A stretch of 64,000 nt of DNA from Perkinsus marinus ATCC 50983 (Eukaryota > Perkinsozoa > Perkinsida > Perkinsidae). The notes under the pieces were generated by a model that saw only the letters and a list, made by a program, of their open reading frames with translations, ran no database searches and had not been told where the DNA came from. The position numbers and the translations under genes were made by a program. The DNA is taken from assembly GCF_000006405.1 (NCBI RefSeq), contig NW_003216689.1, positions 180,439 through 244,438 of the forward strand, written 5' to 3'. Positions 53,972 through 64,000 of this stretch are shown here, piece after piece; the stretch's first letter is position 1; each line of letters begins with the position of its first letter.

Positions 53972-54695
53972 ATTGTGTGTTTTTGTAATGGTTTCAACTG
54001 GGACCGTTTTGTGTGTACAGTAGTGTGGGAAAATATCCATTTGTATATCTCATAAGTAGACAAATGAGTGCCTCTAGGGGTAGGAAGAACAACCGAAAGG
54101 CAAGATAAAGATATTACGAGGAATTGTAGAAATTAACAAACCAAATTGATGAAAAAACTCAAAACCTTTGCTGTACTCTCGCGTAGCCTGCAACTGCAGG
54201 CCCTGGAGCTAGATAAGTGATGTGGACGGTGTTTCCAAATTTGCGTGAAACCCACGCGTCCTTGACAGAATGAATACTGGTATACTACTAACAACGTTAT
54301 TCGCGTGGTAAACTTTATCCCTGTAATAGAGTATGTAATGTAGAATACCCCTACAAACATGTCCTAGAGGAGACCTCCCAGTACAAACTAGAAGAACCAG
54401 TGTATGAAGCAGGTTGATTAATGCTCTCGTCGCCCTTCTTTAATGTTTTCAGCGACCCCATCGTTTCCTTTCATAAAATCCTCGTTGTGACGTTTTGAAC
54501 AGGAGGAGCCAATCGGTGTCAATTTGACACTGTCAAATATTCAACAAACTTTCAACGCAGATCTCCAAGCGTCACTGAAACCTAATTGGAAGGAGAGCAT
54601 CCCTCCTCTACAAACTATCAAGTAGCACTACAGATACTAAATCGTTGGTTACATCAGTGAGTAGCGTAATATGTGAAAAATGATGAAATACGTAA
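53972..54695. other. Gap between the carrier and GSIII copy 1
   Basis: Convergent 3' ends. I see no gene. AT-rich with a run CAATTTGACACTGTCAAAT-type inverted repeat near 54520-54538 that could form a hairpin between the converging genes. Confidence 0.45.
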
Positions 54696-57135
54696 TTACT
54701 TGATGAATAGCATCTCCTGATATGTGGGAAGAGGCCAATATTCGTCAGCTAAAATTTGCTCCAATGAATCGACAGTATCCCTCAAATCTTTCATAGCCGG
54801 CCTCATCTCATCAGCAGCAAACCTCGCATGAACCATCGGATCGTCGCTGTTGTCCTTATGGTCAACCATTGCCTTCAAAGCTGCCAAAGCCTTCCCCAAA
54901 TGCTCTATAAGCTGACTGACCTCGTACAGCCTAGCAGTTGTAAACTCAGGTGCCAACCCAGTAGCAGACTTCAGCCTTTCGACGTTCACAGCGAGATCAG
55001 TCTGGTACTTGATACAGGCGGGGAGGATCATAGTATCTACAACAACACCATTGTGAACAAGGCTGTCGACATCTACACATACTGGCAATCCTATAGGCGC
55101 ATCGAGCTTCGACCGCTATGCGATTGAAGTATATCTCCAGTAGGATATTCTTCTTAGCAGTGAGCTCCGACTGATTCATCACTCCGCAGCTCTCAAACAG
55201 TGCGATAGTTTCCGGAGTCGCAAACTCAGCAATAGCCTAAAACCACAATACGGTACCAACATGCTCCAACAGGCGACGGCTCACTTACCTCAGGAGATTT
55301 GGCAAGTATTTTCAGGCCGCGACTGGCAGCCTCCTCCTTCCAAGCGTCGGAGTATCCGTCACCATTGAATACCACACGTCCATGATCTCTATACACCTCA
55401 CCGATGATCGCCTTCGAAGCTTCCTCAAGCTGCATACCGTTCTTGATACGCTCCTCAAGAAGACCACCCAAGTACGCCAAACTCTGCGCCATGATAGTGT
55501 TCAGCACGATCAATGAGGGTGACAAGGACTGGCTGGAGCCCACTGCTCTGAACTCGAACTTGTTGCCCGTGAAGGCGAACGGGCTAGTCCTATTCCGGTC
55601 ACCAGCGTCCTTGTTGAGAGAAGGCAGAGTCTTCGCACCCAGAGTCATCGAAGTGCGTTTAACTCGAGTCTCCAACTTGTACTCGCCCATATCGGACTCT
55701 CCAGCCTTGGTCGCCGACTTGATCTGCTCGAATATGTCAAAAAGCTGATCACCGAGGTAGATAGAGATGATAGCAGGAGGAGCTTCCTGCGCACCTGAGG
55801 CACGAAGGCTAAACCAAGTTGATTCTACTCGAGCTACTTACCCAATCGATGGTCGTTGGAAGCACTAGCAATACTGCCTCTGAGGAGACCAGCGTGAATA
55901 TCAACGGCACGAATGACAGCAGCAATAAAAAACAAAAATCTTGTGTTGGCTCCTGGATTCTCTGTAGGCTCGAAAAAGTTGCCTTGAGTAGAATTTCCAA
56001 TGCTCCAGTTGACATGCTTGCCGGAACCGTTGACACCAGCGAAAGGCTTCTCGTGGAGAATAGCTGCGAAGCCGTGCTTCTCCGCAGTGTTCTTGAGGAC
56101 TTGCATGATCAAATGCTGATGGTCCGAAGCTATGTTGGCGGTCTCAAAGAGAGGGACTATCTCGAATTGGCCGGGGGCGACCTCATTGTGTCGGCATTTG
56201 ATAGGCACACCCAACTTGTAGAGTCGACTCTCAGTCTCCGTCATGCACTTGAGGATGCGGTCGGGGATGGCACCAAAATAGTGGTCGTCGAACTGCTGCG
56301 ACTTTGGCGGGACGCAACCGAATAGAGTTCGATCGCAGATGATCAGATCAGGCCTTAGGGCAACAAGACGCTTATCGACTAGGAAGTACTCTTGTTCAGG
56401 TCCACAATAGCTAGTGATGTTACTGATAGGTTCGGACTCGGAGACAAAATGAGACAGCACTCGCCGAGCCGCATCTTCTACTGCCTGCATGGACCTCAGC
56501 AGTGGAATCTTCAAGTCGATAGCGTCACCAGTCCAAGAGACGAAAGCAGTGGGAATACATAGCGTCATAGTGCCACCCTTCTCAAGGACATAAGCAGGAG
56601 AGGTGACATCCCATGCGGTGTAACCACGAGCCTCGTAGGTGCCTCTGATACCACCATTAGGGAAGGAGGAGGCATCGGGCTCACCCTGGATCAACGACGA
56701 CCCGTCGAACCTGGTCAAGGCAGAGCCGTCACCACTAGGCTCAATGAAGCTCTCATGCTTCTCGGCAGTAGAGCCGGTATGGGGGTAGAAGACGTGGGTG
56801 AAGTGGGTGGCGCCGAGACCCACAGCCCAGTCCTTCATAGCCGCAGCCACGGTGTCGGCCAGGGAGGGGTCGAGAGGTTCGTGGTTCTCAACAGTGCTGT
56901 GCATCTGCTTGTAGATTGAATGTGGCAGGGCATCACGCATGACCCTATCAGAGAAGACATGCATGCCAAATGAGTGCTTGGTGGTCTTAGTGTCGACACC
57001 ATAGGAGAGGTCACGATTGTGATCGACGATAGCGGATACAGCGGAGACTCTATTGGAGGCCATCGTTAACAAATGCTGACAGTACTGTGGTGAATCTAAT
57101 ATGCGATAGCGTACTGATGACACTTGTGTAGACAT
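54696..57135 (-). CDS. Glutamine synthetase type III, copy 1
   Basis: Makes glutamine from glutamate, ammonia and ATP. Type III motifs in order: [145 protein letters not shown] and the end [13 protein letters not shown]. Start [17 protein letters not shown] at 57135 gives an Arg/Ser-containing leader of 24 residues before a second Met ([10 protein letters not shown] at 57063); a targeting peptide is possible. Only three introns are seen: after HRLG (55799-55845), after KSPE (near 55240-55287) and inside AYRIA/NTMILPAC (near 55042-55093). The inverted paralogue at 58614 has nine. Divergent from eL36. Confidence 0.93.
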
Positions 57136-57286
57136 ATCTAGCTTGCTGCACTTTGAAAAATCGTTCCCTCAATCATGAGCACTGTAAGAAGCGCACGTCC
57201 GCTGTGTACATAACTCGCTCGCCCAGTCGATCGATTAACGCTATTCCTTTCGTGGTTCTCCACGTTTGTAAGGTAGTCCCGTCAAA

Positions 57287-57729
57287 ATGGCCGCGAAATC
57301 TGGCTTGGCCGCTGGCATCAACAAGGGTCACACGCTCAACGTGCGTCAGCCCAAGGCACTGAAGTCTTCTTACTCTGCTAAGAAGCACCTCGCCCGTGAG
57401 GTCGCTCGTGAGGTCTGCGGATTTGCTCCCTATGAGCGTCATATGATGGAGTTGATCAAGATCGGCTCTGCTGCTAGCTTCAAGCGTGCTCTCAAGGTAG
57501 GTATCACTTCCGTGGCTTTTATAGTTATCGTGGGATACAAAATTCCTATTCAAATTTGTTCACTGAGAAAAGTTGTCTTTCGTATAGACGTTTTCGACTT
57601 GTTCTTGTTTTCAGTACGGCAAGAAGCGTTTGGGTACTCACAAGAGGGCTAAGGCGAAGCGTGAGGAGCTCCAGGCTGACATCATGGCCCAGCGTAAGAA
57701 GGCTCATGCCGCCCACGCCCATCACTAAG
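57287..57729 (+). CDS. RPL36: 60S ribosomal protein eL36
   Basis: A short cytosolic large-subunit protein. Exon 1 (57287-57496) encodes [20 protein letters not shown] through [19 protein letters not shown] and AL; exon 2 (57614-57729) encodes [19 protein letters not shown] to a His/Ala-rich end ([10 protein letters not shown]). The intron is 117 nt with GTAGGT and TTTTCAG ends. PYERHxMELIK and KRxGTHxRAKxKREE are family signatures, and the length (about 107 residues) is normal. It sits between the two inverted glutamine synthetase genes, 150 bp from the start of copy 1. Confidence 0.95.
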
Positions 57730-58034
57730 TGGAGACTACACTCTACTAAACTGAAGGCTACTACTACGACGACGATGACCATCTCTCTGGTTGGCAGCTC
57801 TTGGCTTGCCAAATGCTGTTTCCAGGTCTCGACGGGAACCATTCCTTCCTCGTCGTGTTGAGTTAAGTAGACTGGTGTTCATCATAAAGGGACTGCAGGG
57901 ATCTGTTGAATCGGGCATTGCTTCTTGGTAGCTCTGCCCGAATTAGGCCTGCAATAGTGAATGGAGGCAGATTAGCGGCATTATAGCGTATTTGTTGCGA
58001 TTGCCGTCAGTCGTCTGATCAACAGCTCATCACT

Positions 58035-58215
58035 ACTACTCCATGATGACTATCTGTTATGCATAGTTCACTCTGACTTTCAGTGACGAGTAACAACTTA
58101 ATCACCATCTTTCGTCTGAGACCCTTAGCTGCTACTGTAATGATGATTTTGTTCGCATAGTTCACTCGTATTGCCAGTGACGATTACTACAATCACCATC
58201 TTTCGTCTGAACTAC
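58035..58215. repeat. Tandem repeat pair, upstream region of GSIII copy 2 (module 1)
   Basis: Two units about 100 bp apart share GCATAGTTCACTC, then CAGTGACGA, then CAATCACCATCTTTCGTCTGA-type ends (58060-58125 and 58154-58211). Confidence 0.75.
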
Positions 58216-58224
58216 ACATGACCT

Positions 58225-58465
58225 CGCCTGTTTATACTACCTGTTTCGGCTTATTCGTTGCCATCAGGAGGGAAACGCAGGCAATATGCATCATCTCCCC
58301 TCACTCCCATTACCGGCGCACGATGGTCTTCTTTGTCGGTTTAGTTATGTGAGGGATAACTCGACTGTCTACGCCTGTTTATACTACCTGTTTTGGTTCA
58401 TTTGTTGCCATCAGGAGGGAAACGCAGGCAATATCATCTCCACTGCTCCCCATTACCGATGCTCC
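58225..58465. repeat. Tandem repeat pair, upstream region of GSIII copy 2 (module 2)
   Basis: Two units about 145 bp apart share CTGTTTATACTACCTGTTT and GCCATCAGGAGGGAAACGCA, then a CCCATTACCG end (58228-58318 and 58375-58460). Confidence 0.75.
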
Positions 58466-58613
58466 AGCTCGAGTCGGGCGTCGGTTTAGTTGAGTCAGTT
58501 ACACCTGAAAGTCAGACTTCAACACTCAGAAGTGCCTTGAGTTTAGTTCTTGTCAATATGGTATAAGGGAACAATATTTCCTCAGGAGTTTTTGATCATA
58601 TTTTGTGTTGATC

Positions 58614-61252
58614 ATGACGGTTGGTAGACAAAAGGCTGTGATGTCGATGATCGACCGTAGTACCGATACGGCTCACGATGCTGATCTTACTGAGACCCAC
58701 AACGACTTCGGCAAGTACGTCTTCTCACAGAGGGTCATGCAGAATCGTCTGCCGACTGACGTCTACAGGCAGCTAAGGATCTCCATGGAGGCCGGTAAGG
58801 AGTCGCCTCCTACATTCCTTATGACATTCATAGTGTTTAGGGAGGCCTTTGGACCCCTCTCTGGCCGACACTGTAGCTGCAGCTATGAAGGACTGGGCTG
58901 TGGGTCTCGGCGCCACCCATTTCACCCACGTCTTCTACCCCCATACCGGCTCTACTGCCGAGAAGCATGAGAGCTTCATTGAGCCTAGGGGTGATGGCAC
59001 TGCCTTCACTATGTTCAATGGGAAATCCTTGATCCAAGTAAGGGTCGAGGAACTACTATTTCTGATCACATCTACACCTTAGGGTGAACCCGACGCCTCC
59101 TCCTTCCCCCATGGTGGTATCAGAGACACCTACGAGGCCCGTGGGTACACAGCCTGGGATGTCACAGTGAGTACACATACTCCCCTATCTCCTCCCACAG
59201 GACCGTCCTCAGTCCCCTGCATACCTCATGGAGAAGGGCGGCTGCCTTACTCTGTGTATTCCAACGGCCTTTGTTTCTTGGACGGGGGAGGCCATGGATC
59301 TGAAGACCCCCTTGCTGAGGTCCATGCAGGTGCTCCCAACACAACAGCATCGTCATTGCCATCACTTTCCCTTCAGGCTGTCGCTGCTGCCGCTGAGAAG
59401 ATGCTCACCCATTTTGTTGGAGATGAGCCGATCGGACAAGTCGTTTCCTTTTGTGGAGCAGAACAGGAGTATTTCTTAGTAGACAAGAAGCTCTTCGCGA
59501 TGAGGCCCGACTTGGTCATCTGCAACCGCACTCTCTTCGGCCTGTGCCCAGCCAAGACTCAGCAGTTCGACGACCACTACCTTGGGGCCATCCCAGACCG
59601 CATCCTCAAGTGCATGACGGAGACTGAGAGTCGACTCTACAAGTTGGGTGTGCCTATCAAATGCCGACACAATGAGGTCGCCCCCGGCCAATTCGAGATA
59701 GTCCCTCTCTTTGAGACCGCCAACATAGCCTCGGACCATCAGCATGTCCTCATGCAAGTCCTGGACAACATCGCCAGTAAGCACGGCTTCAAAGCTCTAT
59801 TCCACGAGAAGCCCTTCAAGGGAGTCAATGGCTCTGGTAAGCACGTGAACTGGAGTCTGGGGAACAACACTCAAGGTAGGCAGCATCATCATCTACTTCA
59901 CTACTACTGTCCCCCCACAGGCAACCTTCTCAACCCGACCGACAGCCCTGCTGAGAACTTGCCGTTTTTGATGTTCCTGTCGGCTGTTATTCGTGCTGTC
60001 GATCTCCATGCTGGCCTCCTTAGGGCGACCGTGGCCTCGGCTTCCAACGACCATAGACTCGGTAGAAGTAGTCTTGGCCCCCCTCTCCCCGTATTCATCC
60101 CTCTTAGGCGCCCAGGAGGCTCCCCCGGCCATCATTTCGGTCTACCTCGGTGAACAACTGCAGGATGTATTTGAACAAATTCGCGCGACTATCAATTCGG
60201 AAGGATGCTCAGGTGGATACAACATCGAGACGAGGGTGATGAGCTCATCCGTGTTTTTCATGGTGGACGATGCTGCTCCTCTGTTGCTAGGTTCACCGGA
60301 GTGCCATGACAGTCGGAGCTCATCCTCTGCCCACTCTCAATAAGGATGCTGGGGACAGGAACAGGACGAGCCCGTTCGCTTTCACAGGAAACAAGTAAGT
60401 CATCCCTCTGGTCGGCCTCGATGAGGACTCTGGTCAGGTTCGAATTCCGTGCTGTTGGTTCGAGCGACTCCCTCTCGCCGGCCCTAATAATGCTGAACAC
60501 AATGATGGCCCAGAGTTTGAAGGCGATGTGTGCCCAGCTGGAAGAGTACCTGGAGGGAGGCCTCTGTCTCGACGCTGCGGCCAAGGCTGTGATAAGGGAC
60601 ACCTATAGGGATCATGGCCGTGTTGTTTTTAATGGTGATGGCTACTCGGACGAGTGGAAGGAAGAGGCAGCTCGTCGTGGTTTGAAGAATCTTGTCAAGG
60701 CCCCGGAAGCCCTGGCCGAGTTCGCCACTGAGGAGGCCATCGGCCTCTTTGAAGGGACTGGGGTCATGAGCAAATCAGAGGTTTTGGCCAGACAGAATGT
60801 CCTCCTGGAACGCTACACCAACATGGGGCGCGTCGAAGCTGAATGTGCCCATCGTATCGCCCATACCGTCATAGCCCCTGCGTGTCTGCGCTATTTGGCT
60901 GAGGTCTCGAGTACTCTGAATTCGGCCAAGGCGGCCGGGGGCGGGGTGCCTCCTAAGTTCGTCCAGGACAAGTATAACGCTGTGAGCAAAGCCATTGATG
61001 AGCTTGGTCAGGCTGTGGAGAAGTTGGAAGCAGTCATGAATCACAAGGATGAAGATGCTGATGAAATGGTTCATGCCAGGTGACGATATCTTAGGTTATG
61101 GCATGCATGATACGGATTAAGTCAGGTACATAGCCGATGTGTTAGCCCCAGCAACGGCTGAGCTACGTGAGAAGGTTGACGCCATGGAGCTGTTGGTCGC
61201 AGATGATTATTGGCCTCTTCCCACTTATCAAGAGATGCTTTTCATGAAGTGA
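58614..61252 (+). CDS. Glutamine synthetase type III, copy 2
   Basis: Second GSIII, same motifs: [146 protein letters not shown]. Start [12 protein letters not shown] at 58614 gives no leader, unlike copy 1. Nine GT-AG introns of about 38-56 nt, after MEAG, LIQ, DVT, RSMQ, NNTQ, HRLG, IETRV, GNK and HAR. Only the HRLG position is shared with copy 1. The last intron (61080-61125) is a family A element. Two paralogues with different leaders may differ in compartment, for example cytosol against organelle, but this is inference. Confidence 0.93.
61080..61125 (+). repeat. 46 nt GSIII copy 2 intron made of family A hairpin element
   Basis: GATATCTTAGGTT then TGATACGGATTAAGTCAG. It interrupts the codon after HAR; copy 1 is uninterrupted there (HARFAADEM). 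CAGGT occurs at both ends, like a target-site duplication. Confidence 0.85.
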
Positions 61253-61423
61253 TTACTTCCATTGTAATCGTCAATCAATTCTGTCTAAGGGTGGCGACGC
61301 CCACGGAATCTCGTCGTCGCTGCGCCCCATAATAGTCATTGTCTTTTCATCTACCCCATAAGCTTGTGTTGTTAACAACACAACCATCATCCACCGTAAC
61401 AACGTAGGACGAACACGTCATGG

Positions 61424-61872
61424 TTAACCCAAGCGGGCAAGGCGAGAATCGCGGGCACTACGAAGTCTCTCTCGGATGTTGGCGGTTCGGCGGCTGAGGG
61501 ACATGCGGTCGGTTTTGATCTCGGGGCCATCGACTAACTCGCGCTAAAGAGGAGAAGGACTAAATCGAGAGACAATTCTAGGGGTACCTTACAGCGCGGT
61601 TGACACGGTTGGCGAGATAGGCTTTCTTGAGCTTCTCGAAGGGGGCTTGGATGGCCCTCATATGGGCGATGATGGCGTCGTGGATGTCAGCATCACTCAG
61701 GGTCTTCTTGTCGGAATCCTGAAGTATGAGGATAACAGGATGAATCTAAGGGATGGTATGGTACATCTTCATCATCATCGTCAAGATCCTTGTGACTAAC
61801 TGTGGCCTTCTCCAGGCCGATGGCGACGGCCACAATAAAAAGGACGTGTAAGATTAGATAACGAAAGAGCAT
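61424..61872 (-). CDS. Small protein with signal peptide, unrecognised
   Basis: About 100 residues over three exons. The start MLFRYLILHVLFIVAVAIGL at 61872 is a clear signal peptide or signal anchor. After an 82 nt intron containing a GAT run comes DSDKKTLSDADIHDAIIAHM and FEKLKKAYLANRVNRA, and after a 49 nt intron ELVDGPEIKTDRMSLSRRTA and NIRERLRSARDSRLARLG with a stop at 61424. Both joins keep the frame and have GT-AG ends. The mature part is charged and helical. No family recognised; secretion or endomembrane location is inferred. It is convergent with GSIII copy 2, with 172 bp between. Confidence 0.65.
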
Positions 61873-62120
61873 TTATGGGAGAGTAAATGGCTGCGATAGG
61901 GAGCTGTCTTGGAGACTCTACGACCGGCAACAAGCACGCCGGTGGTGGAAATCCCAACGTGCTCAAAATATGGTCGCCGCTGGACAGGGGTGGGGGGGGC
62001 GAGCGAGATTGATATCAGGATGGAAGTATGGTTGGTTGAGCGCGCTCGAAAAAAGTGGTCCTATTTCCAACCCATGACAACTATATAACGCGAGGCACTG
62101 ATAAGCACACAGTGTCATGG
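61873..62120. other. Gap between two minus-strand genes
   Basis: No coding sequence seen. It should contain the promoter of the small signal-peptide protein. A TATATAA sequence lies at 62081-62087. Confidence 0.4.
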
Positions 62121-62612
62121 TCATAGCTCAATATCGTCATCACCATCACTATCATCATCGTCGAGATCATCGAAGTCGGGTGGATGCCCGGAGGTCTCAT
62201 CATCAGCCCAGTCCGGCGACAATGGGGTCTTCTTGGAGTACCTCGGCCAATGAACGTAGTGGGTGCTGATGCCGAGGAGTTTTCACCGCTCCGCTATCCT
62301 CTCCTCGAGGATCTTAAGGTTGGCCTCGACATTGGGTGGCACTTCTGAGTTATCTGATGCCTCTTCTCGGTACTTATTCAACAGCTTCAATAGCTTCTTA
62401 TCGTGGTAGAGGTCATCAATGTACCTGACCATGGTCTTGCTGAGCACAGAGGAGCGGCCATACTGTTTGGTCTTATCGTCCCAGCTCTCCCACTGCTCAT
62501 TGGCCACATACCGCCAATAGTCATCAGCCTCTAGACGGTCCAAGTGAGGCACCTCGGGCAGGTCGAATGGGAAGGATGCCAGGGCCTGCATCCAGTACCT
62601 TCGGAGTGACAC
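62121..62612 (-). CDS. Unrecognised protein with acidic tail; frame crosses a TGA
   Basis: A coherent frame runs from about 62612 (first in-frame ATG 62591, MQALASFPFDLPEVPHLDRL) through YWRYVANEQWESWDDKTKQY and YHDKKLLKLLNKYREEAS to LKILEERIAER, then a TGA at 62283-62285. Beyond it the same frame continues THYVHWPRYSKKTPLSPDWA and an acidic end (DFDDLDDDDSDGDDDIEL), stopping at 62121. A 21 nt segment from GTGAAAAC to GGCATCAG has GT-AG ends and includes the TGA; removing it gives IAER joined to THYVHW in frame. So this is either a 21 nt intron, a read-through stop, or two reading units. Upstream exons may extend to 63000 or beyond. No family recognised. Confidence 0.5.
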
Positions 62613-63585
62613 TTGAAACTAGGCTAGAAGACGCGGCTCTCGTCTCACAGCAACGACTGCACTTGTGGCGTCTGATCACCGGCCTGGGAAGGTCTCATCG
62701 GATACTGTTTGAATGGGGGCCTCTTGTCAAGGGCAGGAAAGAAAAACAGCCCAGGGGTGCTCGGAGGGAAGGCTGCTCCCAGCAGTTCGTGCTCTGAACA
62801 GTCCGAGCATAGCGTATATGAGTGCACACTAGGAGACTCACCCATAGTGAATCTGGTGATGTCCACTTCGGATGTATCCATCGCTAACACTCGGAGAGTC
62901 TCTGTCAAAGCGAGCTCAACTACGCGAACCCAAGCTCGATTCACATACAGTGCGAACCTGAATGCAGTGGTGTGGCAAGCAATAGGCCAAATTAGCACTC
63001 CTTCTGAAGATCGGTCTCTTCTTTGCTACTATATGCGAAGACGAGAACGTCCACTGCGTCATCGAGGACCTAAACAGCCCGTAGTCGTTGGAGGATACAT
63101 TGGCGCCCACATATTCCTCCATTTGCCCTTCAGCATGGTCTTGGCTAATATGAGGGACGTATTCGAGGCGATCAGAAGTGGACATGTCCTTGCTCAATGC
63201 AGGGACTTGCCGATACTCCCCCTCCCTCCGTATTGGAACCTCCATAAACACATCATGCCATCTTGGTTGGATGATCAGGACTTACCTCTTTACGAGACCG
63301 TGGTGGAGGGACGTCGTGCGACGTGGTCACCCCTTCTCCTGCAGTGTGGTGGTCTCCCCCCAAGGCTCGAAGCACCTGAAGGCTCCCTGAGTCCGCCCTC
63401 CACGAGCAGATGGGAGACGTACAAGATCTTTGATGACTGTTTTTGAAAACCTTTTCCGTGCGGAACCATATGTAACGATGGGCTGCCACGTCAGATCGAG
63501 GCCCTCGAGGATAGAGTTAACTGCAAGTGCTGGTAGACCTGAGATTTGGACTAGGCTTGACTATGTTTATCGAGAAAATCTCGTC
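62613..63585. other. Ambiguous region, open on both strands
   Basis: A plus-strand frame is open at 62709-63446 (245 codons), but minus-strand frames at 62645-62998 (with ACHTTAFRFALYVNRAWVRV and LALTETLRVLAMDTSEVDIT) and 62916-63251 look more protein-like and would extend the minus-strand gene upstream. I cannot decide and have not called a gene. Confidence 0.35.
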
Positions 63586-63657
63586 GGCTGTGTGGTCTAG
63601 TGGTATGATTCTCGCTTAGGGTGCGAGAGGTCCCGAGTTCAATTCTCGGCACAGCCC
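63586..63657 (+). tRNA. tRNA-Pro (AGG)
   Basis: A complete cloverleaf of 72 nt. Acceptor GGCTGTG pairs with CACAGCC, discriminator C; D-arm GTCTAGTGGTATGAT with A-box TGGTCTAGTGG; anticodon stem CTCGC/GCGAG with loop TTAGGGT, anticodon AGG; variable loop AGGTC; T-arm CCGAG/CTCGG with loop TTCAATT and B-box. No intron. The only intact tRNA in the window, unlike the tRNA-like fragments elsewhere. Confidence 0.97.
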
Positions 63658-64000
63658 TATTTCTGGATCAGTTCGATGAATTCATCTCGACGAAGTATTC
63701 TACACGAGTCTGGCGCCACCTCTCTTTAAATCCAGCCTAAGAGAGGTCATCTGGGTTGCATGCTGGGTAGCATCCATATACGAAAATATAACGGGCTCCT
63801 TTCGAAACCTAGCACACACGAATGTCGCATCCGAGCGGGCGTGCGGTAGTCACTGAATAGCGAGCATAGACGCCACCCATCAAGATTGGTTGAGAGGATG
63901 CTTTCGTGGCCCACATCTGCTCTGCTTGTGAAAACACTGCGAGATGAGCATCTCGTTTCGCGGCATCTGACGTATTTGTGAATAGAATAATCATAGGCCA
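63658..64000. other. Downstream of the tRNA, no gene seen
   Basis: Nothing recognisable to the end of the window; one minus-strand frame at 63809-63994 has no motifs. Confidence 0.4.

Noticed and set aside
62709-63446. 245-codon plus-strand open frame
   Set aside because: No recognisable motif, and the opposite strand has frames with more protein-like composition next to a minus-strand gene. Left as ambiguous.
1-64000. CRISPR arrays, bacterial operons or integrated virus genes
   Set aside because: No regular spacer repeats, no capsid, integrase or polymerase motifs were seen; the gene structure is eukaryotic throughout.

Overview
The window looks like nuclear DNA of an alveolate protist, most likely a perkinsozoan (Perkinsus or a close relative). 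This is inferred from two adjacent alveolin (inner membrane complex) genes, CRT-like transporters, type III glutamine synthetases, and very compact genes cut by many 40-60 nt GT-AG introns. No database was searched.

Layout. 1-8.3 kb: three minus-strand PHO80-type cyclins separated by sequence without recognisable genes. 8.3-15 kb: a WD-repeat protein (-), a tail-anchored TPR protein (+) and an intronless XPG/FEN1-type nuclease (+). 15-28.7 kb: two CLC chloride channel genes (+) flanking two tandemly duplicated CRT-like transporter genes (-). 28.9-30.5 kb: an unrecognised helical protein (+). 31.6-37 kb: two alveolins (-), the second divergent from U2AF large subunit (+). 40.3-54 kb: a dense plus-strand series: choline/ethanolamine kinase with a C-terminal membrane segment, YIF1, a basic GRP-motif protein, CCT-eta, PRP38 and a PMP34-like carrier. 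54.7-61.3 kb: two type III glutamine synthetase genes in opposite orientation around ribosomal protein eL36. 61.4-63.7 kb: a small signal-peptide protein (-), an acidic-tailed unknown (-) and a tRNA-Pro(AGG).

The most notable signal is in the introns. Several unrelated genes carry introns built around the same short sequences: a TATCTTAGGTT...GATACG hairpin, a GCTTCGCTCCGCT core found in both orientations, a GCGCCACRAAA core, and a roughly 130 bp element ending in a CACATG...CATGTG palindrome. One hairpin intron is in one glutamine synthetase paralogue and absent at the same codon in the other. Together these suggest active intron gain by introner-like mobile elements. The window also encodes two spliceosome proteins (U2AF large subunit and PRP38), and the U2AF appears to lack RRM2. 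Exon joins given here were made by eye from reading frame, splice sites and paralogue comparison.
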